DNA of 64,000 nt from Heyndrickxia oleronia (GCF_017809215.1 NZ_CP065424.1:630001-694000); one strand, 5' to 3'; shown: positions 8,758 through 19,237, numbered from the stretch's first letter. The notes: generated by a model not told the origin, from the sequence alone. Translations and numbers: made by a program.

Positions 8758-10332
8758 TTACCGTAGTTGTTTGGCCGTGAATTTTCTTAAATTCACGGCC
8801 ATTAATGCGAGTCCCATTTCATTTTCTACCTTCGATTTTCCTCGTACAGAAAATCGAGAGAAACGCAAATTAGCCTTCAAGAATCCAAAAACTGGTTCCA
8901 CATCGATTTTGCGTTTTCGATAGATGGTGCTCGTTTTCTCTTCTGAAAGCTTCGCTCTCACATATTCTTTTTGTTGTTCCCATTTTTCATTCACCATTAG
9001 TTTTCGATTGTTGCCTTCTTTAGCTTTTGTACATAATGAACGGAATGGACATCCCGAACAGTCCTCACACTCGTAGATCTTGAACCTTCGTTGAAATCCT
9101 GTACGGTCAGTACGGACAGAATGATAGTGAAATTCAAGACGTTTCTGGTTAGGGCATATATATGTATCTGTTTCTTCACAATACTGCCAGTTATCGGGAT
9201 TCAATGGGTTTTGTTTGTACTTTTTCTTTTGCTCCTTCAAATACAGATTAAACGTAATCAGTGCTTCTCGTTTTCTGTTCGAAAGGATATCATTATAGTT
9301 TTGTTCACTACCATAACCTGCATCTGCGACAATATGTTTCGGTAACACGAAATAATGGTTCTCGATTTCATCAAGAAATGGAATTAACGTACGTGTATCT
9401 GTTGGGTTTGAAAATAAACTATAGGCAAGCGTGTATTGCCCTTCCGTTGCGATTTGTACATTATAGCCAGCTTTCAATTGTCCGTTTTGCATATAATCAT
9501 CTTTCATTCGCATAAATGTCGCGTCCAGATCTGTTTTGGAATAGCTATTACGTGTGCCAAAGATTTCAAAGTCTCGTTGGTATTTTTGTTTTCGTAAGAC
9601 AAAATCAATCAATTGTTTACGCACTTGTTTCGGGTATTTGCGCTCACTTCTTAAAGCTTTTCGTTCTGGAACGTCTGATGATTCTTCAATTTGTTTATCA
9701 TACTCAGCTACGACATTGTCCACTTTTTCAACCAATTGAGCGAGCTCTTTCAATGATAATTGTTCATCACCTTCCCGTTCAATTTCAGGTATAATTTCGT
9801 TCTCAAGTAGCTCGTTATATAGCTGGTTTGACCTTTCAATTAAACTGTGATGATATTTCTCAATCGATTTCTTCCAGACAAACGTAAATTTATTCGCATT
9901 TGCTTCAAGCTTTGTACCATCAATAAAAATTGCTTCTTGATCGATTAGTTTTTCTTCGATTAATTGGCAACGAAATTGGACGAAACATTGGCGAATTAAT
10001 TCTTTCACATCTGAATGAACACGGAATCGATTGATTGTACGGTAGCTTGGTTCATACCCTTGAGCTAGCCACATCATCCGGATACTGTCTTTTAATAGGG
10101 CTTCAATTTTTCGCCCTGAAAAGACAGATTGGGTGTAGGCACATAAAATAATTTTAAGCATCATGCGTGGATGATAAGCAGGACAGCCCTCATTTCGCAG
10201 AAATGGTTCGAAAACTTCATGAGGAATACTTTCAACTAGATGATGGATATGAAAGGCAATATCATTTTTTTGTAATTTTACTTCTAAATCTAAAGGTAAA
10301 ACTAATTGATTCATGGTATAATTTTTAAACAT
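8758..10332 (-). CDS. IS1182 family transposase
   Basis: A 524-residue DDE transposase that appears complete. The N-terminal domain includes HPRMMLKIILCAYTQSVFSGR and the SYRTINRFRVH region. Catalytic candidates are the Asp in AIFIDGTKLEANANKF, the Asp in VADAGYGSEQNY and the Glu in KIDVEPVFGFLKANLRF. A zinc-like Cys cluster (CEDCSGCPFRSLC) precedes the Glu motif, as in this family. No frameshift is seen, so the element may still be active. Confidence 0.93.
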   Translation of the reverse strand: MFKNYTMNQLVLPLDLEVKLQKNDIAFHIHHLVESIPHEVFEPFLRNEGCPAYHPRMMLKIILCAYTQSVFSGRKIEALLKDSIRMMWLAQGYEPSYRTINRFRVHSDVKELIRQCFVQFRCQLIEEKLIDQEAIFIDGTKLEANANKFTFVWKKSIEKYHHSLIERSNQLYNELLENEIIPEIEREGDEQLSLKELAQLVEKVDNVVAEYDKQIEESSDVPERKALRSERKYPKQVRKQLIDFVLRKQKYQRDFEIFGTRNSYSKTDLDATFMRMKDDYMQNGQLKAGYNVQIATEGQYTLAYSLFSNPTDTRTLIPFLDEIENHYFVLPKHIVADAGYGSEQNYNDILSNRKREALITFNLYLKEQKKKYKQNPLNPDNWQYCEETDTYICPNQKRLEFHYHSVRTDRTGFQRRFKIYECEDCSGCPFRSLCTKAKEGNNRKLMVNEKWEQQKEYVRAKLSEEKTSTIYRKRKIDVEPVFGFLKANLRFSRFSVRGKSKVENEMGLALMAVNLRKFTAKQLR

Positions 10333-10412
10333 AAGGATCCTTCTTTCTGATTTTATTTGGTGTGGTAACTTAATTTTATCAGAAGTGGTCCTTATTTTAT
10401 TGTAAAAAAATC

Positions 10413-10456
10413 AAAGCCGGTGAAATTTTACTCGTCGTAAAATTCACCGGCTTTTT
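10413..10456. terminator. hairpin inside the right end of the IS
   Basis: About 17-bp stem (AAAGCCGGTGAAATTTTA with its complement), small loop, followed by TTTTT. It mirrors the hairpin at the other end and may insulate the element. Confidence 0.75.
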
Positions 10457-10484
10457 CATCTCAGAGGTGGGTTTTGTCCCAGCC

Positions 10485-11191
10485 TCTTTTTTTGTTTGAA
10501 AAATTAATGAAATTTTAGATATAAGACAAGCTGCTTCCACATATAATCGGAAATGGTGATGACTGGATGTGAATTTGGTAAGAAAAGGAGCTAAAATGCT
10601 TCCAATCTCGTACCATAATTGTCATTGAGAAAATTTCGACTCTTTTATGGTGAGTCCAAACTAATAGGGTAGAAAAAGCACCTTAAAGTGTGCAATTTAG
10701 AGGGGGAAGACGGAAATAGTCTGTCTTTACTTGTGTATAAAGTAATGGATTACCATCCTTTGGATTAGTAATATTGTACAGGATTTTGCAGTGAATTACC
10801 GGTAGTTTGGGTCGTAACCCCTATAATACTGGATATTTTTAGATAAAAAGAATGATATTGTCTCAAGAATATTACAAATGTATTACGAATCAAAGATTTT
10901 CTCCAATTATTCTTGTATTTTCGTCAAGGGTAATGTATATTTTTCTTAAATCTTGGAAATATATTCTTCCAGATGATAGTTTTAACATGTTAGTTTTTAC
11001 AGAAATAGCCTTAACTTTCCACTATTTCTGTCGAAATTAATGGGAAGAGGTCACAAGTGATCTAAAAATTGGAAATGGTAATATTTTCAACAGTAGATTC
11101 ACTTGAAATTCATGTCATATCTTGTAATAATAACTTTATTGAGTAAATTTATCCAATGCAAAGAAAAACTAGAAACCTTAGCAAAAAATGG
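10485..11191. other. long upstream region of the S-layer gene
   Basis: About 700 bases without a convincing gene. The 62-codon frame at 10852-11040 has no ribosome site. A perfect -10 hexamer TATAAT lies at 10822-10827 but without a good -35. S-layer genes in Bacillaceae often have several promoters and long leaders, so this stretch may be regulatory. The IS lies directly upstream. Confidence 0.4.
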
Positions 11192-11220
11192 TTGACCTCA
11201 CATTTTAGGTAAGATATACT
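11192..11220 (+). promoter_or_regulatory. sigma-A promoter of the S-layer gene
   Basis: TTGACC, exactly 17 bases, TATACT. This is one of the best consensus promoters in the window. It predicts a leader of roughly 175 bases before the ATG at 11401; AGGGAGG lies at 11384-11390. Neither silent cassette has an equivalent. Confidence 0.75.
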
Positions 11221-11400
11221 AGTAGTTGCATTATATGCTAAATTTGCTCATTCGTATTTTACTAGGCTCGTGAGACGGCATAGGTTCATATATACATATA
11301 GTAGGAAAGATTCTGATCTTAAGACTACTTATCATGTAAACTATGTCTCCGAAACTAGTTAAATAACTATGTAGTATAAAAAAAGGGAGGAAATACAAAC

Positions 11401-14400
11401 ATGGCTAAAAAGTCACGTAAAGTATTCGCTACTACAGCAACAGCAGCATTAGTTGCATCTGCAGTAGCACCAATCGCAAGCTCAGCTGCTGGGTTCTCAG
11501 ATGTTACAAAACCTGAGTACAAAACAGCTATCGATGCTTTAGCTGAAGCAGGTATTTTAAATGGTTACGAAAATGGTACGTTCAAACCTGAAAACAAGGT
11601 AACTCGTGGAGAAGTAGCGAAAGTTATCACTCTTATTAGACACCTTGAAGACGGTACAAAAACTCCATTCAAAGATGTTAAAGATGGCTACTGGTCAACT
11701 CCATACATCAACAGCTTATATGCTGCAAAATTAATCAATGGTTATGAAAATGGAACATTCAAACCAGAAGGTAACATCACTCGTGCGGAATTTGCTAAAT
11801 TAGTTGTTGACGCTTATGGCTTAACATTAACTAATGCTGCAACTCCATTCACTGATGTGAAGGCTGGTAACTGGGCAACTCCTTACATCCAAACAGCTTA
11901 TGCTAACGGATTAATCAAAGGGGTAACTGCTTCTAAATTCGATCCAAGCGCACCTATCAAACGTGGAGACTTAGCAATTCTTTTACACCGTGCTGACTCT
12001 AAATTTGGTGATGTAATTGGTAATAACTTCCCAGGTGTTGAATTAGTTAAAGCAACTAACAATACAACTGTTGAAGTAACTTTCAAAAATGCAGTTGAGG
12101 CTAAAGATGTAAAAGCAGCTAACTTCTCAATTGAAGGTTTAACTGTTTCTAATGCAGCTGTTAAACAAACAGATAGCAAAACAGTAGTTCTTACAACTTC
12201 TGCTCAAGAAGGTGGAAAACAATATACTGTTAAGTCTGGTTCAGCTACTTTAGGTAAATTCATCGGTGCTTCTGCGGTAGTTCCTACAGCTATTAAAGTA
12301 ACTACTCCTTCTGTTCAAGGAACAATTGGTAAAGAAGTAACTTTAAAAGCTGAAGTAACAGTAGAAGCTGGCAAATCAAAAGCTGGAATTCCTGTAACTT
12401 TCAATATCGTTAGTGATAACTCAAACTTAAATAATAAAATTGAAGTTGAAGCTTTAACTGACGAAAATGGTGTAGCTTCATACTCTTACACTCGTTACTA
12501 CAAACATAACGATAATGTAACAGCTTATGCTACTCAAAAATCACAAGTATATTCAAGTGGTAAAGTATACTGGGCTGAAGGATTATCTCTTACTGAAGTA
12601 ACTGAAGGTAACACTTTAGCTAATGGTTCTAAAAAAGTATACAAAATTAAAACTGATGCTTATCAAGTACAAAAAGATGCATCTGGTAAAGAAGAATACA
12701 AATACGTAAACGTGGCATTTGCTGAAAACGTAGATGTAACTCCAGATAAGCTTGTTCGTGGAGTAAAAGTTATTGATACTGGATTATCAACTAACTCTGA
12801 ATATCCATCTCAAGTAACAACTGGTGGAGTTAATAAAGTACGTGTGAAAATCAATGATAAAGGTGAAGGAACATTTACTCTAACAGGTTCTAATGCTTCT
12901 GTAACACCAATCGTATTCGTTCATACAAACAAAGACGAAAAATTAACTGCTACTGATTTACAAGCAAAAGCAGCTACAGTTAAATTCGATCTTAGCCATA
13001 CTCTTGGTTTGGATGTAAAAGCTGAAGGTTCTCAAAATGCAGCTTCAATTTCTACTGAAGATAAAGGTAAAGGTGGACGTGAATACACTGTAACTGTTAC
13101 TGATAAAGAGGGTAAAGTAGCTCCTAAGGGAACAGTTGCATATGTAACATTCCAAAAAGACAGCTTAAGTAAAGATAAAAAAGTATATGTTGATGGTTCT
13201 CTTGCAGAAGTAGGTAAAACATATGCAATCAAAGTTACAAATGATAAGGGTCAAGCATCATTTGTATTAACTGGTGAGAAAGATGCTTATGCTACACCAA
13301 CAGTATTCTTAAATAACGGAACTTCTAAAGAAGTAGCCCTTGATGATAACGATTTACAAAAAGTTGGAGAAATTACTTATTTCGTAAATGCTGTAGTTGA
13401 AAATGCAACTTTAACTATTACAGATAAAGACGGAAACGAAGTAACTAGCGTAGTTAATGGAGAAGCAGCAAAATTCACATATCAATCAGTTGATCAAAAT
13501 GGTTTTGATTATTATGCTGGTACTGGATCATATGAAGTAACTTTCCAAGTTACAGCTCAATTTGGTGATGTTACTGTAACTACTGATGGTGGTTCTGTAA
13601 TCGGAACTGTTAAGAAAGGTACTACTGAATCATTTAAAGTAACAGCTTCAAAGGGTACTGCAGTTATTAAAGTTAAATCAGATGTAGACTCTACAATTGG
13701 TGTTCAAGCATCTGCATCTTTAGTAAGCTTACCTAATGTTTCAAAATCAGTAAGTGTTGTTACACCTACAATTAATGTGTTCAGTGGTAAAGTAATTGCT
13801 CATAATCCTGCTAAGAAGGATATTTACCTACAAGACAAAAATAGTAAAGTTGAGAAATTCAACTACTCTGGTGCAGATCTTTATGATAGTTCAAATAAAC
13901 CACTTACTGTTGAAGAATTTGTTGATGGATTAGGACAAAATGCTGAAGTAACATACAAAAAAGTTGGCGATAAGAGCCAATTCCATCTAACTACTAGAGG
14001 TTCAGGTACTTTACCTACTACACCTCCTACTGCACCTGTTAACCATGAACCAGTTGCAAAAGCAGTTGGAAACCAAGTTGTTGCTTCAAATGGTACTGCA
14101 TTAACATTTACAGCTTCTCAATTAGCTACTGATGAAGATGGAGATGCCTTAACTATCGTAAGTGCATATTCTTCTGATGCAAGCGTTGCTACAGTTGCTG
14201 GTGCTCCTGGTACATCAATCACTGTAACTCCTGCTGGAGTTGGTAGCACAACAGTAAACGCAGTTGTTTCTGACAGCAAAGGTGGATTTGCAAATGTTAA
14301 GTTCACAGTAGATGTAACAGATGCATTGTATGTACAGGCGCTTAATAACGGTACACCGGGTGTTCCTTATAGTGCTGGTCAAGCTACAGTAGCTTCTATT

Positions 14401-14994
14401 GATCTAGCTGCAACTGGAAAAGTTTCTACTGCAGGAGCTTTAGTTGTAAAAGCTGGAACAGTTACTTTAAATGTCAATCTATCTGCTAACGATGATTTAG
14501 AAGCAATCGCAACAAAAATTAATAACGAAGCAAAATTAGTTGGTGCTGACGTTGTAGCTAAAGCAACTACAACTGGTATTAACTTAAAAACAGATGCAAA
14601 AGGTTCAACAGCTTCTTTATCAGTTGAAGGTGATGGAACTTTAGAAATTAACGGAACAGCAGTTTCAACTACACCAGTAACTGGAACTGGTTCTAATGCA
14701 GTTGCAACACCTGCTCAATACTCATTCAAAGTATTGAATGCAATCACTGCTTCTTCAGGAGTAAAAGTTACAGTTAAAATTGGTTCTGAGACAGTTGTTT
14801 TAACTGAAGGAACAGATTTCACTGGTGCAGCTACAGCTTCAGCTACAGCGTCTGCTATCGCGGCTGCTTTAGATACAGCTCTTGATACGACTACTACAAC
14901 TTACACAGTAACTTCAAATGGTGATGCGGTTATTCTTACTCAAGATACACCAGCAGCAACAACTGGAGTATTATTATCAGTTTCTACTAAGTAA
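11401..14994 (+). CDS. S-layer protein, expressed copy (three SLH domains plus variable region)
   Basis: A 1197-residue surface-array protein. Signal peptide 1-30 (SSAA end), SLH1 31-83, SLH2 90-141, SLH3 150-200, then about 980 residues of repeated beta-sandwich (Ig-like) sequence rich in Thr, Val, Lys and Gly. SLH repeats hold the lattice to pyruvylated wall polymer; the rest forms the lattice. Ribosome site AGGGAGG is 10 bases from ATG. Codons are mostly A/T-ending (GCT, GGT, GTA), typical of very high expression here. From residue about 217 it matches cassette B and from residue about 238 cassette A. The last 330 residues (from NHEPVAKAVGNQVV) differ from both cassettes. Confidence 0.95.
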   Translation: MAKKSRKVFATTATAALVASAVAPIASSAAGFSDVTKPEYKTAIDALAEAGILNGYENGTFKPENKVTRGEVAKVITLIRHLEDGTKTPFKDVKDGYWSTPYINSLYAAKLINGYENGTFKPEGNITRAEFAKLVVDAYGLTLTNAATPFTDVKAGNWATPYIQTAYANGLIKGVTASKFDPSAPIKRGDLAILLHRADSKFGDVIGNNFPGVELVKATNNTTVEVTFKNAVEAKDVKAANFSIEGLTVSNAAVKQTDSKTVVLTTSAQEGGKQYTVKSGSATLGKFIGASAVVPTAIKVTTPSVQGTIGKEVTLKAEVTVEAGKSKAGIPVTFNIVSDNSNLNNKIEVEALTDENGVASYSYTRYYKHNDNVTAYATQKSQVYSSGKVYWAEGLSLTEVTEGNTLANGSKKVYKIKTDAYQVQKDASGKEEYKYVNVAFAENVDVTPDKLVRGVKVIDTGLSTNSEYPSQVTTGGVNKVRVKINDKGEGTFTLTGSNASVTPIVFVHTNKDEKLTATDLQAKAATVKFDLSHTLGLDVKAEGSQNAASISTEDKGKGGREYTVTVTDKEGKVAPKGTVAYVTFQKDSLSKDKKVYVDGSLAEVGKTYAIKVTNDKGQASFVLTGEKDAYATPTVFLNNGTSKEVALDDNDLQKVGEITYFVNAVVENATLTITDKDGNEVTSVVNGEAAKFTYQSVDQNGFDYYAGTGSYEVTFQVTAQFGDVTVTTDGGSVIGTVKKGTTESFKVTASKGTAVIKVKSDVDSTIGVQASASLVSLPNVSKSVSVVTPTINVFSGKVIAHNPAKKDIYLQDKNSKVEKFNYSGADLYDSSNKPLTVEEFVDGLGQNAEVTYKKVGDKSQFHLTTRGSGTLPTTPPTAPVNHEPVAKAVGNQVVASNGTALTFTASQLATDEDGDALTIVSAYSSDASVATVAGAPGTSITVTPAGVGSTTVNAVVSDSKGGFANVKFTVDVTDALYVQALNNGTPGVPYSAGQATVASIDLAATGKVSTAGALVVKAGTVTLNVNLSANDDLEAIATKINNEAKLVGADVVAKATTTGINLKTDAKGSTASLSVEGDGTLEINGTAVSTTPVTGTGSNAVATPAQYSFKVLNAITASSGVKVTVKIGSETVVLTEGTDFTGAATASATASAIAAALDTALDTTTTTYTVTSNGDAVILTQDTPAATTGVLLSVSTK

Positions 14995-15053
14995 GTTAGG
15001 TTGAATGTCACTTCTCATTATTATTAGAATAATGTAGATATAAGTTAAGTATA

Positions 15054-15087
15054 AAGCTCCATAGAGGGAAATCTCTATGGAGCTTTT
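15054..15087 (+). terminator. terminator of the S-layer gene (shared family)
   Basis: Thirteen-base-pair perfect stem (AAGCTCCATAGAG with CTCTATGGAGCTT), then TT. It is one of five related hairpins in the window (also 18109, 33394, 51931 and 52952), most at ends of S-layer or SLH genes. Confidence 0.9.
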
Positions 15088-15172
15088 CTGTTATTTCTTC
15101 CTTATTAATGTTACCCTGAAAAATACCAATAATATAAAATTGAGATATTTAGATTTTTTAATTATAATTGTT

Positions 15173-18067
15173 AAAGCAGCTAACTTCTTAATCGAAGGTT
15201 TAACTGTTTCTAATGCGGCTGTTAAACAAACAGATAGCAAAACAGTAGTTCTTACAACTTCTGCTCAAGAAGGTGGAAAGCAATACACTGTTAAATCTGG
15301 TTCAACTACTCTTGGTAAATTCATCGGTGCTTCTGCAGTAGTACCTACATCTATTAAGGTAACTACTCCATCTGTTCAAGGAACAATTGGTAAAGAAGTA
15401 ACTTTAAAAGCTGAAGTAACAGTTGATGCTGGCAAATCAAAAGCGGGTATTCCTGTAACTTTCAATATCGTTAGTGACAACACTAACTTAAATAGCAAAA
15501 TTGAAGTAGAAGCTTTAACTGATGAAAATGGTGTAGCTTCTTACTCTTACACTCGTTACTACAAACATAACGATAATGTAACAGCTTATGCTACTGATAA
15601 ATCTTCAGTTTTATCTTCTGGTAAAGTATATTGGGCTGAGGCATTAACTATCACTGAAGCTACTGAAGGTAACGAATTAGCTAATGGTTCTAAAAAAGTT
15701 TACAAAATCAAAACTGATTCTTACCAAGTAGAAAAAGATGCTGCGGGTAAAGAATTGTACAAATATGTTAATGTTGCGTTTGCTGAAAACGTAAATGTAA
15801 CTCCTGATAAATTAGTTCGTGACGTTGAAGTAATCGATACTGGAGTAACAACAAATGCTAAGTATCCTTCACAAGTTACAACTGGTGGGGTTAACGAAGT
15901 ACGTGTTAAAGTTGATGCTAAAGGTGAAGCGACATTCACACTTACAGGTTCAAATGCTTCTGTAACACCAGTAGTATTTGTAGATGCTAACAAAGATGGA
16001 AAATATGGAGCTACTGAATTACAAGCTTCTGCGAAAACTGTAAAATTCGCTTTAAGCCATACTTTAGGATTAACTGTTAAAGCTGAAGGCGTACAAAATG
16101 CTGCAGCTATTGACGCAAAAGGTATTGGTGAAGGTGGACGTGACTATACTGTAACTATTACAGATAAAGATGGTAAGGTTGCTCCAGAAGGAACAGTAGC
16201 TTATGTAACATTTGCTGAAGGTAGCTACAGTACTGATAAATCTGCCTATATTTTAGATGCTAATGGTGCTCGAGTTTTAATTAATAAAAACACAGTTTTA
16301 CCTATTAAGGTTACAGGTAATAAAGGTGAAGCAACATTCACTTTAGTAGGTGCTCGTGATGCATTTGCTGCGCCAACTGTTTACATTGAAAATGGTAAAG
16401 AAGCAGGATTAGATAAAGCAGATCTTCAAACAGTAGGTGAAACTACTTACTTCGTAGATGCAGTAGTTAATAATGCTGCTCTTAAAGTTAAAAATGCTGC
16501 TGGTAAAGTAGTAGAAACTTTACCAAGTTCACAATCAGCGTTCTTCCATTACGGTTCAGTTGATCAAAATGGATTTGATTACTATACTGGAACTGGTTCT
16601 TATGAAGTATCTTACCAAATTACAGCTCACTTTGCTGATGTAACTGTAAAAGGTACATTTGGTTCTAAGGTAGTTAAAAAGGGAACAACTGAAACTGTAA
16701 AAGTTAATGCAACTAATGGTAAAGCTGTACTTGAAGTTAATTCAGAAAACGTTGCTTCTAACGTAACTGTTCAAGCATCTGCTTCTCAAGTAAGCTTACC
16801 AAATAAATCAGCTTCAATCGCGTTTACTAAAGGAACTCAAATTCCTAATGTATACACTGGTTTAGTTGAATCTATCAAGTCTTCTGACAACAAATTAAAA
16901 TTTGTTGGATATGATGAAATCACTTATTCTACTAAGTCATTTAAAAATGAACAAGGTATTGTAATTGATGAAGCTAGATTTGAACAATTAGTATCTGATG
17001 CATTAAATGCTAAGAAGCCAGTAACTGTAACAGCAGTTAAGAACGAAGATGGAACTTACACATTAGAACTTGAAAAAATCGGTGATGCTGGTAATGCTGC
17101 GAAGGGAACTATCAGCTCTGCTATCTTGTCTGTTGATGGAAAAACACTAACATTAACATTTGATAAGAATGTAGTATCTTCATCAATCGATTTAAAAGAC
17201 TTTAAAATCGCTGATGGTACAGTAGATTCTGTTGCATCTGTTGCAGGTGATACTGTAGTATTAAAAGTAAACGGTACTACTGTTGATGTTGATACTTCTG
17301 ATAAAGTTAATGTAGATGCTGATCAAATCGTTTTTGCAGATGGTACTTCTAACAAGGCTATTAAAGATGTAGAAATTGCTCAACCAAATGCAAGTAAAAT
17401 TTCAGTATTAGATACTGATCAACCTAACCAAATAGCTGTTGAGCAAGTAGATGCTAAAGGATCAGTTGCTATAGGTAAAAAATCTGTAACAGCTGCAGTA
17501 AAATCTACTGAAACTAAACAAGCTGCTTATAATGGTTTAAAAGTTAAGTTTGTACAAGATGGAAAAACTGCTGATAAACAAGAAGCATCATACGATGGTT
17601 CTGCACGTGAAATCACTGTAGAATTAGGCTTCAATGATACTAATAATACAGTAGCTAAAATTAATGATGCAATTGCTGCAGTAACAGCTGTACACGGTGA
17701 TGTTACTGTTGCTAATGTAGAACTTACAGGTACAGATGCACCTTCATTTGACGAAGTAAAAACTCCTGTTGTTATCACTTTAACTGGTGGTGTGAATGAA
17801 GTAACACCTACACAAGCTGGAGTATATAGCTTTACTGTTACAACAAACTTTGCTATTGGTGATAGAGTAAATCTAAATGGCAAAACTTATGTAGCAGGAA
17901 CTGACTTTGTAATTGGTTCTACAGCAGATAAAACAGCAGAAAACCTTGCTGCTAAAATTAAAGAAAAAGATTCACGTTTCGCATCTGTAGAAGCTGCTTC
18001 AGCTAAGATTACATTAACTGATGCTAAAGCTAATAATGCAGCTGCTCCAACTTTATCTTTTAATTAA
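15173..18067 (+). pseudogene. silent S-layer cassette A (no promoter, start, signal peptide or SLH domains)
   Basis: An uninterrupted 964-codon copy of the S-layer variable region. Homology to the expressed gene begins abruptly at 15173 (matching 12112) and is in the same frame. The frame happens to run back to an ATG at 15077, but that ATG lies in the upstream gene's terminator and has no ribosome site. The first two thirds closely match the expressed protein (shared GKQYTVKSG, GIPVTFNIVSDN, YYKHNDNVTAYAT); the C-terminal third (from GTISSAILSVDGK) is different. Lack of any stop or frameshift and the high-expression codon bias suggest it is kept functional by recombination. It ends at its own terminator. 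Confidence 0.85.
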
Positions 18068-18108
18068 TAGATTCTGAGTGGGAAGTTAGTCTGTAAAAAA
18101 TATTGATG

Positions 18109-18147
18109 AAAAGCCTTTAGAGAGAAATCTCTAAGGCTTTTCTTTTT
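18109..18147 (+). terminator. terminator of cassette A (shared family)
   Basis: AAAAGCCTTTAGAGA paired with its complement, then TCTTTTT. It is related in layout and core (AGAGAAATCTCT) to the terminator of the expressed S-layer gene. Confidence 0.88.
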
Positions 18148-18629
18148 GAAAAGTGAATTCATTTTCAAAACCATATCGTTCGGTGTTTATCATTGGTCAT
18201 CATAAAAACGTCCATCCAAAGTAAAGTTTCTCCTAATTTTTTCGGATGGACTCTTTTATTTACAAGCGTGAATAGAGATTTGCTGCTGAATTTTAGAATA
18301 TTAGGGCAATAGAATTAGATGCCAGGAATAGAATGATGACAAAAAATGTCGTTCCATGAAGGATTAATGTTAGTTTATAATATATAAATTTGCAATTGGA
18401 ATAATATAAGTATATAATTATCAGGAAAAATAAATAAACGTAACAGCACAGAGCCAGTGGACAACCTTTAATTTTCAAAGGATAACCAAAAGGCAGTACG
18501 AAGTTATTTGAAAAGAGTCCTTATAAGGATTCGAATAATAACGCTGATTACAAAAGTATCTCAATCATGGGGTGTTTTTGTAATAAGCGTTTTTTGTGTT
18601 TTCAATATTTTGATTAATGGGTGATAACA
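18148..18629. other. intergenic region with two hairpins
   Basis: No convincing gene in 480 bases. Two inverted repeats can be seen: GTCCATCC/GGATGGAC (18210-18251) followed by TCTTTTATTT, and a 16-bp arm pair with one mismatch (18540-18591) followed by TTTTTT. Both could be terminators or a leader attenuator before the gene at 18630. The minus-strand 61-codon frame at 18293-18478 is low complexity and not called. Confidence 0.5.
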
Positions 18630-19037
18630 ATGAAAATGAGTACATTAGAATTACTAAACAAAATTGCTCCTAATAATGTGAAAAGAAGTCGTGTTGAAAC
18701 AGTAAGGGATATGTATCTTGATTACCGTTTGACAATGATTCAAAAAAGAGCCATTGAGTCATTTATTTTCGAACCAACGGAAGAACAAGCGTTAAAGGCA
18801 ATGGAAATAACACCAAAGGCTTGGTTTTTTATTCGGCATGTTGTGAGTGATGAAAAGATTGTTGCCAATGTATGTGAAGGGATAAAACAAGGATATGTGA
18901 ATAATATGTATATCCGTACAATTGTTTCTAACAATGGGTTGAAGGATTTGCGGATGTTACTTTTGCAATCTCAATGTAAGTATGAGGTGGGAAAATATAT
19001 GAAAAAGATATTATTGGAGAAGAAGCTAAAAAGGTAA
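18630..19037 (+). CDS. hypothetical protein
   Basis: A 135-residue, mostly helical, basic protein that I do not recognise. ATG 18630 follows GGGTGAT; a GTG at 18621 is also in frame. It begins MKMSTLELLNKIAP, has AMEITPKAWFFIRHVV in the middle and a very basic end (KYMKKILLEKKLKR). No membrane segment or signal. It is the first gene of the accessory block after cassette A, and has its own terminator. Confidence 0.6.
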   Translation: MKMSTLELLNKIAPNNVKRSRVETVRDMYLDYRLTMIQKRAIESFIFEPTEEQALKAMEITPKAWFFIRHVVSDEKIVANVCEGIKQGYVNNMYIRTIVSNNGLKDLRMLLLQSQCKYEVGKYMKKILLEKKLKR

Positions 19038-19097
19038 ATAACCATCCGAAACAAAAATGAAAATAAATTAATATTATATTATTGATAAGCTTAATCA

Positions 19098-19130
19098 GTC
19101 CTAATTCCTTCGGTGGAAATAGGACTATTT
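19098..19130 (+). terminator. terminator
   Basis: Twelve-base-pair stem with one mismatch (AGTCCTAATTCC with GGAAATAGGACT), then ATTTTAATTT. Confidence 0.7.
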
Positions 19131-19150
19131 TAATTTGAGGGGAGTCTTTT

Positions 19151-19237
19151 ATGATAAGCATGGAGTACAGCCAATCAGCAAATGTAATTAGATATGGGGG
19201 CATGGAAATGAAAGAGCAACACAAAGAGAGTAAGTAA
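19151..19237 (+). CDS. possible 28-residue small protein
   Basis: Short frame starting MISMEYSQSANVIRYGG and ending in a charged tail. It is supported only by a strong ribosome site (GAGGGGAG, 6-7 bases before ATG). It may be a real small protein or leader peptide; no family is recognised. Confidence 0.25.
   Translation: MISMEYSQSANVIRYGGMEMKEQHKESK

Larger units (their letters stand above)
8666..10484. mobile_element. IS1182-family insertion sequence
   Basis: About 1.82 kb. Terminal inverted repeats GGCTGGGACA (8666-8675) and its complement (10475-10484) extend imperfectly inward. It contains one intact transposase gene on the minus strand and a strong hairpin just inside each end. The flanks (G-rich left, T-rich right) show no clear target duplication. 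It sits between the SLH protease gene and the S-layer promoter region. Confidence 0.85.

Noticed and set aside
8666..10484. Target-site duplication of the IS1182 element
   Set aside because: The flanking bases do not match convincingly, so none is claimed.
10852..11040. 62-codon frame upstream of the S-layer promoter
   Set aside because: No ribosome site and AT-driven composition; better explained as leader DNA.
15077..15172. ATG in front of cassette A that would make it a 996-residue protein
   Set aside because: The ATG lies inside the preceding gene's terminator stem, has no ribosome site, and the first 32 codons have no homology or signal peptide.
18293..18478. 61-codon minus-strand frame
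   Set aside because: Low-complexity hydrophobic translation without a ribosome site.
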